Shown piece after piece: positions 1 through 13,300 of a DNA stretch of 64,000 nucleotides (within the stretch, counting starts at the first letter, position 1; every line of letters begins with the position of its first letter). The position numbers and the translations under genes are program-made. Under the pieces are notes generated by a model. It was not told the origin of the DNA. It did not search any database and worked only from the letters and a program-made list of their open reading frames with translations. Source of the DNA: Casuarius casuarius (lineage: Eukaryota > Chordata > Aves > Casuariiformes > Casuariidae); the NCBI GenBank assembly GCA_003342895.1, contig PTFA01000035.1, positions 2,190,837 through 2,254,836 of the forward strand, written 5' to 3'.

Positions 1-1234
1 AGGGGAAAATGAAATCACTTATGGCAATTAGGCATTCAATATCAATAACTTTCAAAGAGCAATAAACACTTCACAGCCATATGTGTATTAAAAAGTTACT
101 CTACATGATACAGAATATTCCCCAATAACTTAGAATTAGTAGTTACATTATTCTATTAATGGTTTTGAGAAATACTCTATTACCAGCTTTGAGAAATACT
201 ACATCACCTACAATCGGAACCCAGAATAAATCTTACTATTTCAATGCCTTTGCATCATTACTTTCTTTTAAAGCATAAACTGACTCAAGTACCTGAAGTA
301 TTCTCTTAGCATAAATATTATTTTTAGAAATAACTCTAACAAGTAATCTTTAATTAAGTCACCTCATTTAGATCTGAAAATATCTATCCAGAGTTTTAAA
401 TTAATTCTCTCATTTCTCTGGTGAGCAGGAGTAAGATATTAAAAATTCTGTTCTGACCAAAAGGGAATTATGAAATGTGCTATATATTAAGCAACATAGT
501 ATGTTTTAGAAAGGACATGAAAAGCTTTAGATGTCTAGTACTTTCTATAATCCTTAACCTAGTATCTGACTTCTACAAACTATTAAGATTGAACACTTCT
601 TTTTTTATTGTAGATGTTTTGATCTGCACAGTTCAGCTCACTGGTTTGCTCCTTTTAAGTTTCTTTTCTTCTTTCTTCAGAGAATTTGATTAGAAAAGTC
701 TAACAGCAGCACAGGAATTGTCATGCTGGATCATTAGCGTAGTATGTTTTCTTCAAGTGTCACTAGTACCAGATTGGTACCATTTTTGTTTCTTTTGTGA
801 AGGCTGATTTATGGAATATGGCCGGGAATATGGCCCAATTTTAATTATCTGTATTTTAAGTATTTTGTAAGTCTATTCTCCATTCTGAATACCATTATTT
901 TAATATAAAGTAAGACCACTTACTTCCAGGATTAACAAAGTAAATTTGCAACATACTTTTAAGTTACGTTTCAGTTTCAAACCAGTGTTGTGTTTTCAGT
1001 TGTGTCTAAGATTTGGTGGCTTTGAACAATCGTTTACTTAAATAGTTGTTACAAGCTTCATTACATTTTATACTGTTCAATGCTAGGTTTAAACTCCTTC
1101 CTTTCCAAGAAAAGTAGTGTAAGTATTTTGCAAAGGAGCTGATAACGTGTAGCATAAAGAGGTAAAATATAATTCATGGATAAAATCCAACATAGACAGC
1201 AAGTGATACCTTAACAAATAAAAGATGAACATAC
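1..1234 (-). other. Intron 15 of the AtuA-like gene (partial)
   Basis: AT-rich sequence starting with the GTATGT donor at 1,234. Nothing recognisable in it; the next exon must lie left of the window. Confidence 0.75.
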
Positions 1235-1346
1235 CTTTCAATTCACTGTTAATCTTAGGTGGATCACAGGAAAAAACTTCTTCTGATGTAAATGTGAGAT
1301 CTTCCTCAAATGTCTCAACATGCTGTCCATTTAAAAATAGGTTGAT
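1235..1346 (-). CDS. AtuA-like exon 15 (last in window)
   Basis: 112 bases, residues 443-479 plus one base. The acceptor is at 1,348-1,347 and the donor GTATGT at 1,234. It encodes [19 protein letters not shown] and a following acidic stretch ending in ELK. The phase-1 end requires at least one more exon to the left. This part is less conserved than exons 1-14 and I recognise no additional domain in it. Confidence 0.8.
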
Positions 1347-4300
1347 CTGAAAAAATACCAATTTTCAAACTGTCAAATTAGAGAAATCCAGTGCAACACG
1401 TGTATAATAAAGCATATTTCTAATTAAATATTAATCTGGCAAATTTTCAGTAACAGTTTTATGGATAATGTCCCCCCTCCCCCTTTTAAACAGTAATAAT
1501 AACAACAACAATAATCTTCATATAGGGAGGAAAACATAGAAAACTATGTTCTTTTAACAGAATAAACCAAACATACTGTTGGAGTAGATCAAAGAAATGT
1601 TCTATCCAGTTTGGTGCGTTTTAAAGGAAGACAAATCTCCTCCCTATTTTCTTCTTTAAGTGAAGCAGTACTATACAGAATTTTGCTTCACAACTCTTAT
1701 CAGTAAACCCTGAAAGTTGAAATCCTAAATCCTAAAACTTGACAGCTTCTAGCTCCTACATGATTTAACCCATTTTTCTTTTTAATGTCACTGTCCATAT
1801 CAATGACAAATTTCTTTTTGGATCCTAAATTCACCTTGAAATACACTCAGTGAAAGCAAGTTTTAGAGGTGATTCCTTGTGGAAAACAAAGAGAGCATCT
1901 ATTCCCTAAGTACATGGCTTATCAGTTCTTCTAGATGTCTTCAAACAATCACATGCAGGGTCACTATCAGCCTCAGAAATAAAAGTCAGCCCTGGATGAT
2001 GTACTACTTTGCTTTGTAAGTTAATACTGAGTTTCGTTTTTTTCCTGTAGATGTATTAAGGTAAACTGACTGTTGTTACAAATGCTCTTTTATAAGGAAA
2101 ATATAAAATGAATATATTAGGGGCCAGAACAGTCACTGCTAGTGTTTTGGCCATTCACTTTTAGCTCTGGAGTAAATCCATCTGATACAAAAAGCTATTT
2201 GCAGAGTTCTGGGTAATTAAGCTTTGCATATTTTATTTCAGTGGCCACCATATTTTGGCATTTTTCCCCAAAAGAAAACAATCACCCTATGGTCTCCACA
2301 TATGTGGCACATCCTTCTTCCCTTTCTAAGAGGAGAAATTTCTCCCCTCCCCGCATCATTAAACAGGTATGACCTCAAAGAGTCAGGAAACTAGGTGGTT
2401 GCGGAGCACTGGAAAATGATATTAATCCTAGATATTTTGATTTTATATCTCAATTAAAATACAAACCAAACAAAAATGCCCTTGCAGATTGTCTTGCACG
2501 AACAGAATACAACAGGAACCCTTGGTCCCACAAAGAAATCTAGAAAGCTACGCATTCAAGTGTGTTATATCATTATCTGATTGTGCTATTCACACAGAAT
2601 ATATATATATATAAAGATTCCTCTACTCAGATTCACTCATTCACTCAGAAAAATTAGCTGCTCCATTTCATTTGCATTGGAGAACTCTTTAATATTAAGG
2701 ACTCAGACACACGACCAGGTTATGCTGCCATAACCAACTAGCGTACACCAACTTAGCTGCCATAGTTATAGGTATTCATTCTCAGTCCTCAACAAACGCA
2801 AGATAATTTTATTCATCTTGGCCATCTTTCACAAGATTGTTTTAGAGAATATGTAATAGAGATAAAAGCCTCCAATGCTTGTGCATGGGGAAAATAAAAT
2901 TTATAAAATATTTGAAAAAACTCTTCCTGCCTTAAGTAGGTTTGCTAGGATTCTTCTCCTCAGTGAAAGTTGTTTTAAGTTACCTTTTGAATATGAAAAA
3001 GCACACATGGAAAAATACCTAACATTTGCAAATGTAAAATGATTGGTGATCTATGACAAAATTGAGGCCATTGCAAAAGAGCAGTGAAAAACAACACACA
3101 AGTTAGATATTGAACCCAAACTGACATCCAAAAAGGTGTCATCAAACACAAAAAAGAACCCATTGTGGCAATATTAATATATCTGAAAATCTCCTTACAC
3201 AGTATTTTTGGTTTTAGCTTGAATGCTCAACTAGGTTTATTTTAGCAGTAACTAGACTTTCTGTAACTGAACTCCAAACCTAGAAAAGCACTTAATTCAT
3301 ACCTTATTTACTCTGTAATCTCTAGCTAGACTGTTGTTCTTAACACGTTTAAAATTTTCAGTCAAGGACTTGAATCACTTAAACCTCACTTTTAAATGAC
3401 CATTAATATTACTGAACTTTAACAGCAGCAGGTCACACAAAATTTTGTTAGTAACATATCAATGTATCCATCAGATTAGTTAGCTAGAGCAAGGATTTTG
3501 ATTTTCTATATTGAAAAAAGTGAGACACTCTGCTTGATTCCCCTGCTAAATTAAGTTACTATTTAATCTCAATAGGCATTTTACCAAGTCTGGAACACAA
3601 TGCTAATTAACATATTTACACTTAATTTGATGAACTAAACAGCAACAGGCTAAATGTTCATAAAGATGATAATTTCATATTAAACTTGGCAAAGACAAGC
3701 CATTTATATAAAGCAAAATATAAGTGGCAATAAGAATGATAAGTATTTGAAGTTCTTTAAGGGATGATTAAGGTTTTTGTAATTCTTCTCTACCATGCAT
3801 GGATTATAAACTTGATTTTAATAACTGCACAGCATCTTTCTTGTAAACTTAATCTTACATTATTTCCCATTAATGTAGAATATCACTCAAAGAAAAATGT
3901 AACATTTGGGCTTCCTTGTGCTAGGCACTGTATGTACGTTAAAAAAAAAAAGAAAATGAAACAGGCCTTTCTGAAGCGCTCAAAACACTTAAATTGATTG
4001 CTGATAATTGTTTTACTAAGCTTGTTTTTTTTTTTCTTCTTTTCTTTTCACTTCCTGCCTTTGCTCCTAAGGCTCCCCTTCACGACACTAAGCTGAAATC
4101 TGTCACAATACCTGTGGTCTTAGACCGACATTCTGGCCTTTGGTCATTTCTTGACAGCGAATCAGTGACAAAGCTCTTGCATAATTATTAGGACAACTTG
4201 GCATGAAATGTATGCAATATCCTTTTATTGCTTGCTAAAAGTCAATTAAAGGCCACAGAAAAGGAAGTTTTGCAGTTTTGTCTGCAGTCTCCAAAGGACA

Positions 4301-7300
4301 AATTCAGTAAGTGATGACAATCAAAAAAGCAGCAACACCAACACTTAAAAACCCAAACTTTTTATACGTTGAATAAAACTATTTTCTTCCTCAGGTTTAT
4401 CTTGAAGACTTCAGTCTGCACAGAGGTACATCCAAAATGGAAAAGAAGTAGGGCTCTAGCTTAACGTGTCATTTTACACTGTCATTTCTCACCTAGGATT
4501 GTCCAGCCATCTGAACTCTAACTCCTCAGACTGAGAGAAACTACTGTTATGAACTGAGTAAGGCCACACAGATCAATCTGATTCACAGGCTCTTCCACAG
4601 TACTCATCACAACAGTACTTGAGTGTCTCACAGAGATTAGTATTTCTATAGTTTTTTGCAATATAAATAAGAGCAGAAATCACTACTCCCACTTTTACAG
4701 ATAGGGAAATTGGAAGGAAAACATCCAACTCTCCTCTGATCCACACAGGTTTCACATTAAGAGAAACTCATTGATTTTGATAGTTACTTCCAGTAGCATA
4801 CACAAACAGTAGACTGAGACACAAAAAAAGATTCAAATATTTGCCCCGGTTCACAAGATTAAAATTCAAACCTCCCAAAACCCAGTGCCTTCTCTTTAAA
4901 GAAGTACCTTAATTTAAAAAGTATTATAATTTCCACTACCACTCCTTGCAAACACTTTGCAAAAAGTTCGAGAAAGTTCAAGAAGGTAATTCTATAAACC
5001 TGTAAACAGAAGTTAAGTTTTTGTAATCATTTCACGTGAAATATTTTAAAATTCATATAGGATACTTCACAGAAATTAAACTGCAGAGCTTGCACATTCA
5101 ACTGTTGTAAAACAGTCTGTGCAAGTAACATTAGTTTCTGGCAAATACTTTGCAAAGAAACTTACCAGTACACGTTGCAATTTTGAGGCTCAAAAAGTCA
5201 CTGAAAAATCCAAAAGTCAGCATAGTTTTTGCAAATGACTTCAAAGGGAACAGAACAGGCTTTAAGGAGTAGCTCTTACCTGGACATTGATTTTGGGATA
5301 AAGGAAGAAGAATGGTTTCAAAACTGGAGACCTAAACACACAAAACAACCAGCATAAATCCATTTAGTCAGAAATTAATGAAAACATCAGCTCATGCATC
5401 TTTAGATTATTCAAACACTGGAAAAAAAATCGGAAACTTAAAAGCTATTTAGCTGTGGTTAGCAGTGGTTTTCAAAACAACTTTGATAAGCCTGAAAAGC
5501 TTCATTATCATGAAGCTTTACTTAAACTTTATTATTAAGAAAACAAGATTCTGTAAAACGAACAAACAAACCACACACACAACCATAGAGAGAAAGAAAA
5601 GAGGAAACTTTAAGTGGTATCTACGTAAACATCAGGAACGGCCAACCAAAATGTGCATTTGTTTTCGGCTAATTTTTTTTAACCCTTAACTGCCTTGTGC
5701 ATTTGGAGAAAAAATGGCACGTGAAAGACTGAATCCATGACAGAATGAAAAAAGTATCATATAAAATAAACTGCACTTCTAAATACATCATTTTTATTCT
5801 GGTCATATGTTAGCAGTAAAGGCAAAGAATTTAATTTTAATGTCAAAACTATTGTCCTTACTACTCCTTTTGTCTGTCACATCAAATCAATTGCATTAGT
5901 CCTACTTGTAACTTTCTTCTGTTACAATCAAATGGATAGACAGTTTCACTTTTCAGTACACATCTCATGGTAATAGTTTTGAAAAAAAAATCAAATAAAT
6001 CTTGGGGGGTGGGGGAAAAAGAAAGGAGGACGAGTAGCAAAGTATTTTCTTGGAAAAGGATGCACTTACACGGAAGCTGAAGTCTATGGCACTGTGATAA
6101 GCTCAACATTGACATCTAAGCTAGTTACACAGAGCTGGTGGAAGTGCATCTGCAGTCCTCCCCTATCTCCACGTGCAGAGGACAGACATATCTTGCATAT
6201 TTGCTTAGGGATAGAAAAGTTTCAGATGTTCCCATGAGTAAGTATGGAAAGGTGAACATACGAATCACCAGCAGATTTTAGCCATGTTAGAAAAATACTG
6301 AACCAAAACAGGATTTTTCATATGCTCAAAATTTTGGCTCAGTTATTTAACGGGTTCATGCTAACACTGCAAAAGGAGACATTTTGTAAGGACAATTCTG
6401 TGTGTGTACTGACCTCACAAAAAAGCCAATTCTAGTTGAAATGGGCGGGTACAGACACAAGTTTGCTGTGCCTGTATTCCAAACTGAACAGGTTCAAACG
6501 AAATCTGGTCTAGAAACCTTCACATGTTAACATATTCTTGGCTAATGCCCTGCCATACAGTTGCATCTAAAGCTTTCCCTATAGCTCATTAAGCAAAGAT
6601 TCTGCTGCGAGATGACCAGACTTAAGTGACTCATATCCAGTCACTTCTCCAACAGAGAAGTTTGCATTTGGATGTGTATCTTGTAGCATTCACTACCATC
6701 TTGTTACTAGTTATTAAGCATAATATGTAACTGAAAGACTTCCTAGTTGCTTTTGGTTCTTTTTTTTAAATTTTTTTAATTTTTTTTTTATTGTAGTGGT
6801 GAGCAGTGGAAACACTATCATCATACATTAAAACAACTTAACAATCAAAAGTAAACTTACACTCTAGGACGCCCTCCAACAACTCCAGTGAGACCGGGTG
6901 CTGGAAATGAAACAACAGAACCGTTACAGCCATTTTCACAACACTGGGGCTCTTATTTTACTGTAGCTTAAACCATTCCTATGGTTCAGATTTAATAAAT
7001 GCTGGAAGCACTTAGCAAATTATGTATGGCATCACAAATTAATACATCCAAACATTTTATGCAACAGATAAAAAGATAAAACATGTAAAAAGCATTGAGA
7101 CTTAAAAAAAAAAAAAAAAAGACTGAATTTGTTTCAAAATGTGCAAAATATAAACTAATTTATATGAAGAATTTAATATTATTTCTGTATCCCAGTGCCA
7201 AGCAGGTAATACATTTGGTAGAAAAATAACTGGTTTGGGGGGTTTTTGCTGGTGGGATTCTTTTGTTTTTTGTTTTTTATTTGAAGAGAATAATCAAAAC

Positions 7301-10300
7301 AATTCTGACATGAACCATGGCTTGTTTTAATAGTTGTTTAACATGGCTTTGTTATTTAGATTGTTTCAAATGCACCCTTCTCTTTGGCATTTTCGCTGGC
7401 TAACCTAGATGTTCTTAAGGTGCTGGATAGTGGAGATCCCATTCTCTCTTTGCTACACAGGCAAATCTAGAGGCTTCAGTCACTGGTGCAAGCCTAGATT
7501 TACAGCACATCAGCACTGTGATTAGACTCTTGTCTAATCTCAACCTCGGGTGGCCAGGCTTTCATACCATTAAACTCATTTAACAGCTTAGTATTTACGA
7601 CAGAAACAGTTCTGCTCTCCTCATCCTGAAGGTAGCTTCTGACATTTTATTTTGGCATGGACAGTGTGCATACATGATACATCAGAGGTCCATACCCTGC
7701 TGGCAGGGGAAAGAAATGATAAACTGGATCAATTACGTCAATCTAGGAAATAACATGCATGTAAGCAGTACCTCAAAAACAAAAGCTATGAAAAGCTGCC
7801 CACACAGTATATTTACTCAAATTAAACCTGGCTGACATGTACTCACTCTGCCTCACGCTTCTTCCAGGTGTGAATTTGCTTTGCCTAGGCTCCAAACAGA
7901 CTAAAAGCCATGTAACTATGCCAGTGTGGTACTAAGCTTGCACTGAGGACCTCTACCTCTTTGTAGGCTGTCCTAGCTTGGATTCAGTGCCTTGCTAATG
8001 TGGACGCGCAGCAGTGGCAGCACACATGCTGCAACACAGCACAGGTCCAGATTATAGATATATACCCACATTCATTGGAAGAGTGATTTCACTGAAATAA
8101 CATTTAAAAGTGTGTTTGCATTAAGCCTTTGAAAAGGGAGGATGTTACATAAATTACAGATATAGTTTTACCTTGATCACTCCACTCTATAATCTGAGAC
8201 ACATTTTCAATCAACAGTATTTAAGTTCAGTGCATACCTGAGTGATTGACTCATGGATGGCAATTACAGTAAATAAAACTTAAAGTTATGGAAGAGGTCT
8301 TTTGGCTGAGGCCAGTTTATGATCACTCTGCCAGCTTGGCCAGTGCAATACTTGTGCATCATAACCAATTCACCAGATAAACAGACTTCACTAACCGTAT
8401 TTTAGCCAGAGGCTGAAAAACACAGCAACCTTTGGAAGGCGCTACAGTTGAGAACAACTAGAAAATTAGGGGTTAGTGTGTATATATATATATGTACAAA
8501 AGAAAAAAATTAATACAGGAAAAAAGAATGCTTTCAACTAAAAGCCAAGAATAACCACCGCCCCCAAAGTTATATTGAAAAAAAAGATAGAAAATAGAAA
8601 GAATCTCTTACGTTGCATTTACACAATTTTAAATCATCCAGTGAAGATTCAGCTCTAAACGTATTACCTATGCTCGCTCTCAAGCAAAGGAAGAACACTG
8701 TATTAATTACAACTCAATATTACCCCCCCACACAGTTATTTTACTGAATTATACTCCTAGTTTTTTGTTTATTTAGGTTGTTAGGGGAGGAGGCTGGATA
8801 AGCTAAGGTCATGTTCAAAATATAGGTTCATAAAGTTAGTTCATGTAAATTATCTGTGGATTGTCACATGGCTGACTTCCTGCTAAGCAGCTGAACTGCT
8901 CATTAAGGATACCAGATTTTGCTCTGAAATCAATTCCAACTTCCTGAAAGCTTTCAGAGAAAGCTCTTCACTTGCTTGCTCTCATACAATGGCACTTGGC
9001 TCCTAAAGCAAAGCAGTTCTCTAAACACTAATAAGGAAACAATCCAAGAGCAACAACTGTGCTCACACCTCAAGGGTACAACAGCCACCTTTTACGGCTA
9101 TTTGCTATTACTAGTCTTGCAAAGTTTTCCAGTGCAAGCTTCAGTAACAGCAGGCCTGTCTCTGGAGATGGTATGGATACCCCTGCAAATACATGCAATT
9201 GCAGAGCAAAGCTACAATATCCCAGTTGCAGTTATCCATTTCTATCTTACAATAATCCAATCTATTGTTTATGTTAACATAAGCAAGATTACTACCTACC
9301 CAGCAGCACATGTAAGTATAATCTAATTTTATATACCTATATGTAATTCCTACTTAGACTTAAAGCACGGAAGAGGAAGCAAATCTTAAATCGATTTTGG
9401 TTTACACTTGATGATTTGTTATTTGTGTAAACAGACAGCACTAGAGCACAAGACCTTACCTCCCATGGCTCAGATCCCCACCGCATTTCTCAAGTAAAGT
9501 GGCAAGAAGACAACGGAAGGTGAAGTACAAGCACGTAACAGCAGGTTTGCCACTGTGGCCAGAGCTATTTCCACAAAGTTAACTGTGATCTCCTTAGAGC
9601 AACTGTTGTCCCAAGACACTTTCCAGGCAGGAAGACCTACTCGTGCTGTACTTCGTGCTCCCGTTACGTTGCTTACTTAAATATCTGTGCAGATGCCCTC
9701 CCTCCCTCCTTTCTGGAAGAAGACTTATCCTTGTCTCCAATGACATGTAGCACGAACCATTCATTCTACTTGCAGAGAGTATCGATCAGGCTGCAGCATC
9801 AAGTAGGTAAGATTATCAGCTATCTTGAAGCTGTTTATCTCCTTATCCAGAAATTTTGCACGAGCATCACCAGAGCACCACACCATCAGAACTCCATTCG
9901 TTAGTCCATCGAAGCAGATAAAGAAAATACCGCTAATCATGGTGTCACCGTATCTGCTGCCAGTCACCCTCCTGAACAAGTGCTTTCACTTGCAGTTGGC
10001 CAGGACTGCGAACTCATCGCTGGTAGGTAACTGCCAGGTTCTGCTGCCTCAGAATAGCACAGCACTGACGCATCACACACTGAGCTGAATGCCTGTGTTA
10101 AGCTAATAAAACAGTCAGAGCCCTTCCTTTCAATCCATCTATACTCTGTTCAGGATCAGCTTTAGTTACAGAATTTGTCTGGTGTAATCATCATATCAAA
10201 TATCATCTCACTTATTTTGCCTCAAGGGTCTAATTCAATAGCCTGCTGTTTTCTAGAATGTTTTCTTTTACAATGCCTGAGGAGATCGCCTGATGCTAAA

Positions 10301-13300
10301 AATCCTCTGTGTGGCTGCACATTTAAAACCTATGGGTCAATACTGGGGATTATGCCATTTACATTCCACTAATTTCATTAACTCCCAAATATAAGGTACG
10401 ATTGGAGGAATATCAGGTACCAAGTCTACTAAAGTCAGTGATACCTGCAGGCACACAGCATCTCTGCAGAACAATTTACTTCTATCTAGGTGACTAAATA
10501 CTCATTTAGGACCATTCCTTTGGGAATCAGTGCTTAAAGAGGTTTGAATCTACACCGAATCTACAAATAAAGAATGAATTATTATTTAGCAAGTGCTTCT
10601 CTTTGGTTAACCTGTACAATTCTTCATACAGTCTTGCACTACCTTTTTGCTGTGTGACTCCTCCTTCTAGCCTACTTTCAATCTTCTTATCCATTTTCAG
10701 CCTGATTTCCTTAGGAAAAACAAGCCATCATACTGTGTGTACATGTCTATACATTTGTATCTGCAGCTTTTTCCCTTGTGTCTATGATTCTTCCAGCCCA
10801 CCTGCAAGCTAAGTTTTGGGCCCAATAGCAAATGTCAGCCAAAGCTGAAGGATGGAGAGGAATCTCGAGAATAACCACTTGGTGGTTAAAGCAAAGCACA
10901 TTAACACCCACTCCCCCTGCCCCATGATTCAGCAGCACTGTGGTGATGGATGTGAATGTAGATAATATAAGGTGAAGCCTGCTCAGGTGATACTTCTTGG
11001 CAGAGTAGTTCCACAGTGTCCTCTACATGATCTCTTATGTATATTTTCTCTGTTCCAAGATGTCCCCTGCATCTCAGTCTATTCCCTTACTGTATGAAAC
11101 TTATCTGAGGACTTATTTGTAAATACCAACACTTTTAAAGCTCATACATCATCTGCTGGAAAAGACAGCAAATTTCCAGCAAGTTTCAAGAACGCTAGTA
11201 GCAAACAAAGGAAAGAGTACCAGGCCTTATTGGAAAAAATGACAGTTTATGCTGCTTTACATCACGGCAGTCACAGCTTGCCCTTCCTCATCCTTTGTCA
11301 TACATTCTTCTCTCCTCCCTTGCACCAACTCTGGTGTTCAAACAAGCATTTCAGGGAGTGGATCCACTGAAAAATCAGCCCTAGAAAAAAGAATGCTTAA
11401 AATAGGCCCAAAGCATGTGTAACTGCCATGTTTTAATACATATTGCAAACAGGTAATCTATGCCATCTGTATACCCTGCAAAATGCCCCAGGGGAGGAAA
11501 AGCTTCTGCTGGAACTCGCAATCAGTCTACAAAATGTAAATTTGCAGTGAAACAAGCTTCATTAATACCAGCTCTCAGAATTACTCATTAGACTTACTGA
11601 TGGCAGGAAAGCCTTATGTTTTGCCTCCTTAATAGTTTCTCTACCTTATTCAAACAGTATTTTAAAGGCTACATCTAATTTTGGCTTATTACTGGCTATC
11701 CTTTAACCTACTTCTATCCCCCCAAATTTTTAAGAGTTTCTGTACAAATCTATATAGTTTTCAACAGAAAAAAACATCATGCAGTATTTGAAAGAAAGAT
11801 GCTAGATCACATGAAATTTATTTCGCAAAATGTTTTGGAGTAAAAAAGTCAAAATGCTCTGACTAGCCGAAAACCAAAGAGCTAAAAAACTTCAAATAGT
11901 TTTAATTCAACAGGTAACACTTCTTTCTTTGAAAGTTCATTGTGTTCCAAAACATAATCACATCTCACATGCTGACTTGCATTTTTTGATCCTAAATCAT
12001 TTGTCCCTCATATTTCCATTGTGATTGAATAAACTCAACCAAAGGTTATCAATATATTTATTGCACATTTTAAGATACACACACGTATATATACGTATGT
12101 ATTTTTATAGCAGTCATTGAAGAAGTCTATTTTCTGAGCATTATGGGTTGGGGTTTTTTTTTGTTGTTTTTTGTTGTTTTTTTTAAGTGATCAACTAGAG
12201 GAATCTGAAATCCAGGGTTTTAGAGTCAACAGCGCTTACAATATTGTTCAGTAAAAATATAAAATATCTACAATCTTTGTTTATGGGGGTCAATTATATG
12301 TCCTTAATTATTCTATCTACGTCCTTTGACTAGAGCAGATAAAATATCTTCTGCAGTATTATTCTCAAACAAAAAAATGGGAACTGCAGTAAATTGTTAA
12401 AACTAGGACATTTCTCCAAGTATCTTCCAACACGCTTATGAGATCAGTCATAATATTTACATATACTCAAGCACTTTAAAATATCAAGCTGTATTAACCA
12501 GCTGTCATCTTGGTGTCAAACTCCGGTCATTTTAATGTGAAATAAGGGTCAGCACATTATTTCAGCTATTAGTGAAACATGTCTTAGCTACTGAAGTCCT
12601 ATTAAAAGCCACATTTAAATCCTTCTTTTTCTGAGCTTATGATCAATTTTCTAAGTATAGAGAAATAAAACTAAGTAAACAAAAAGCATGATTTTACTAA
12701 TTGGAAGTTTATTAAACTCAGGTATTAATTGTAAAATTGAAAAAAAGATTGGTTTGGGTTTTTTTTTTTTTTTTTAGAGCTTGTATCCCTTTAATCCTGT
12801 CATAATAGCAGACTCCAAATGAAAACTGATTAAGTGTTTAAACTGGCAAACTAAATATCATGCTCAACAGAAGTTTACAATAAAAGTGTTCCATTCCAAA
12901 CACAGAAAATAAATAACGAATCACTCATGTATGGCACATCTATGTACACAGTAACTTCAAATTCTTCTCTGGGCTTAAGAATCTCATATACAAGTTTGAA
13001 GTTGAGACTTGTACTTCAGAACATTACTCTGCGAGTGTATGCTCATGTGCCTCAATGGTCTCCACAAAAACAATGGAAATTAAGAAACAGCTATAAAAAA
13101 TTTAATTATCCATTCTTGATCATAGAAGTTGACATGTTTTAAAAGGTGTGGCTCTCCCAAATGTCTCTTCTGCAGATTTAACACTTTTTATTTATTACAG
13201 GGCACAGAAACAGACAAGCTTCAGCCAATTCCAAAACATATACAACACTCCTTCATCTTTTCTGACACTGAGGCACAGATTTCAAAATAGGAAATTTCAA

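Noticed and set aside
8976..9326. 116-codon plus-strand open frame
   Set aside because: It lies antisense within intron 12, has no recognisable domain and no splice or promoter context; likely chance.
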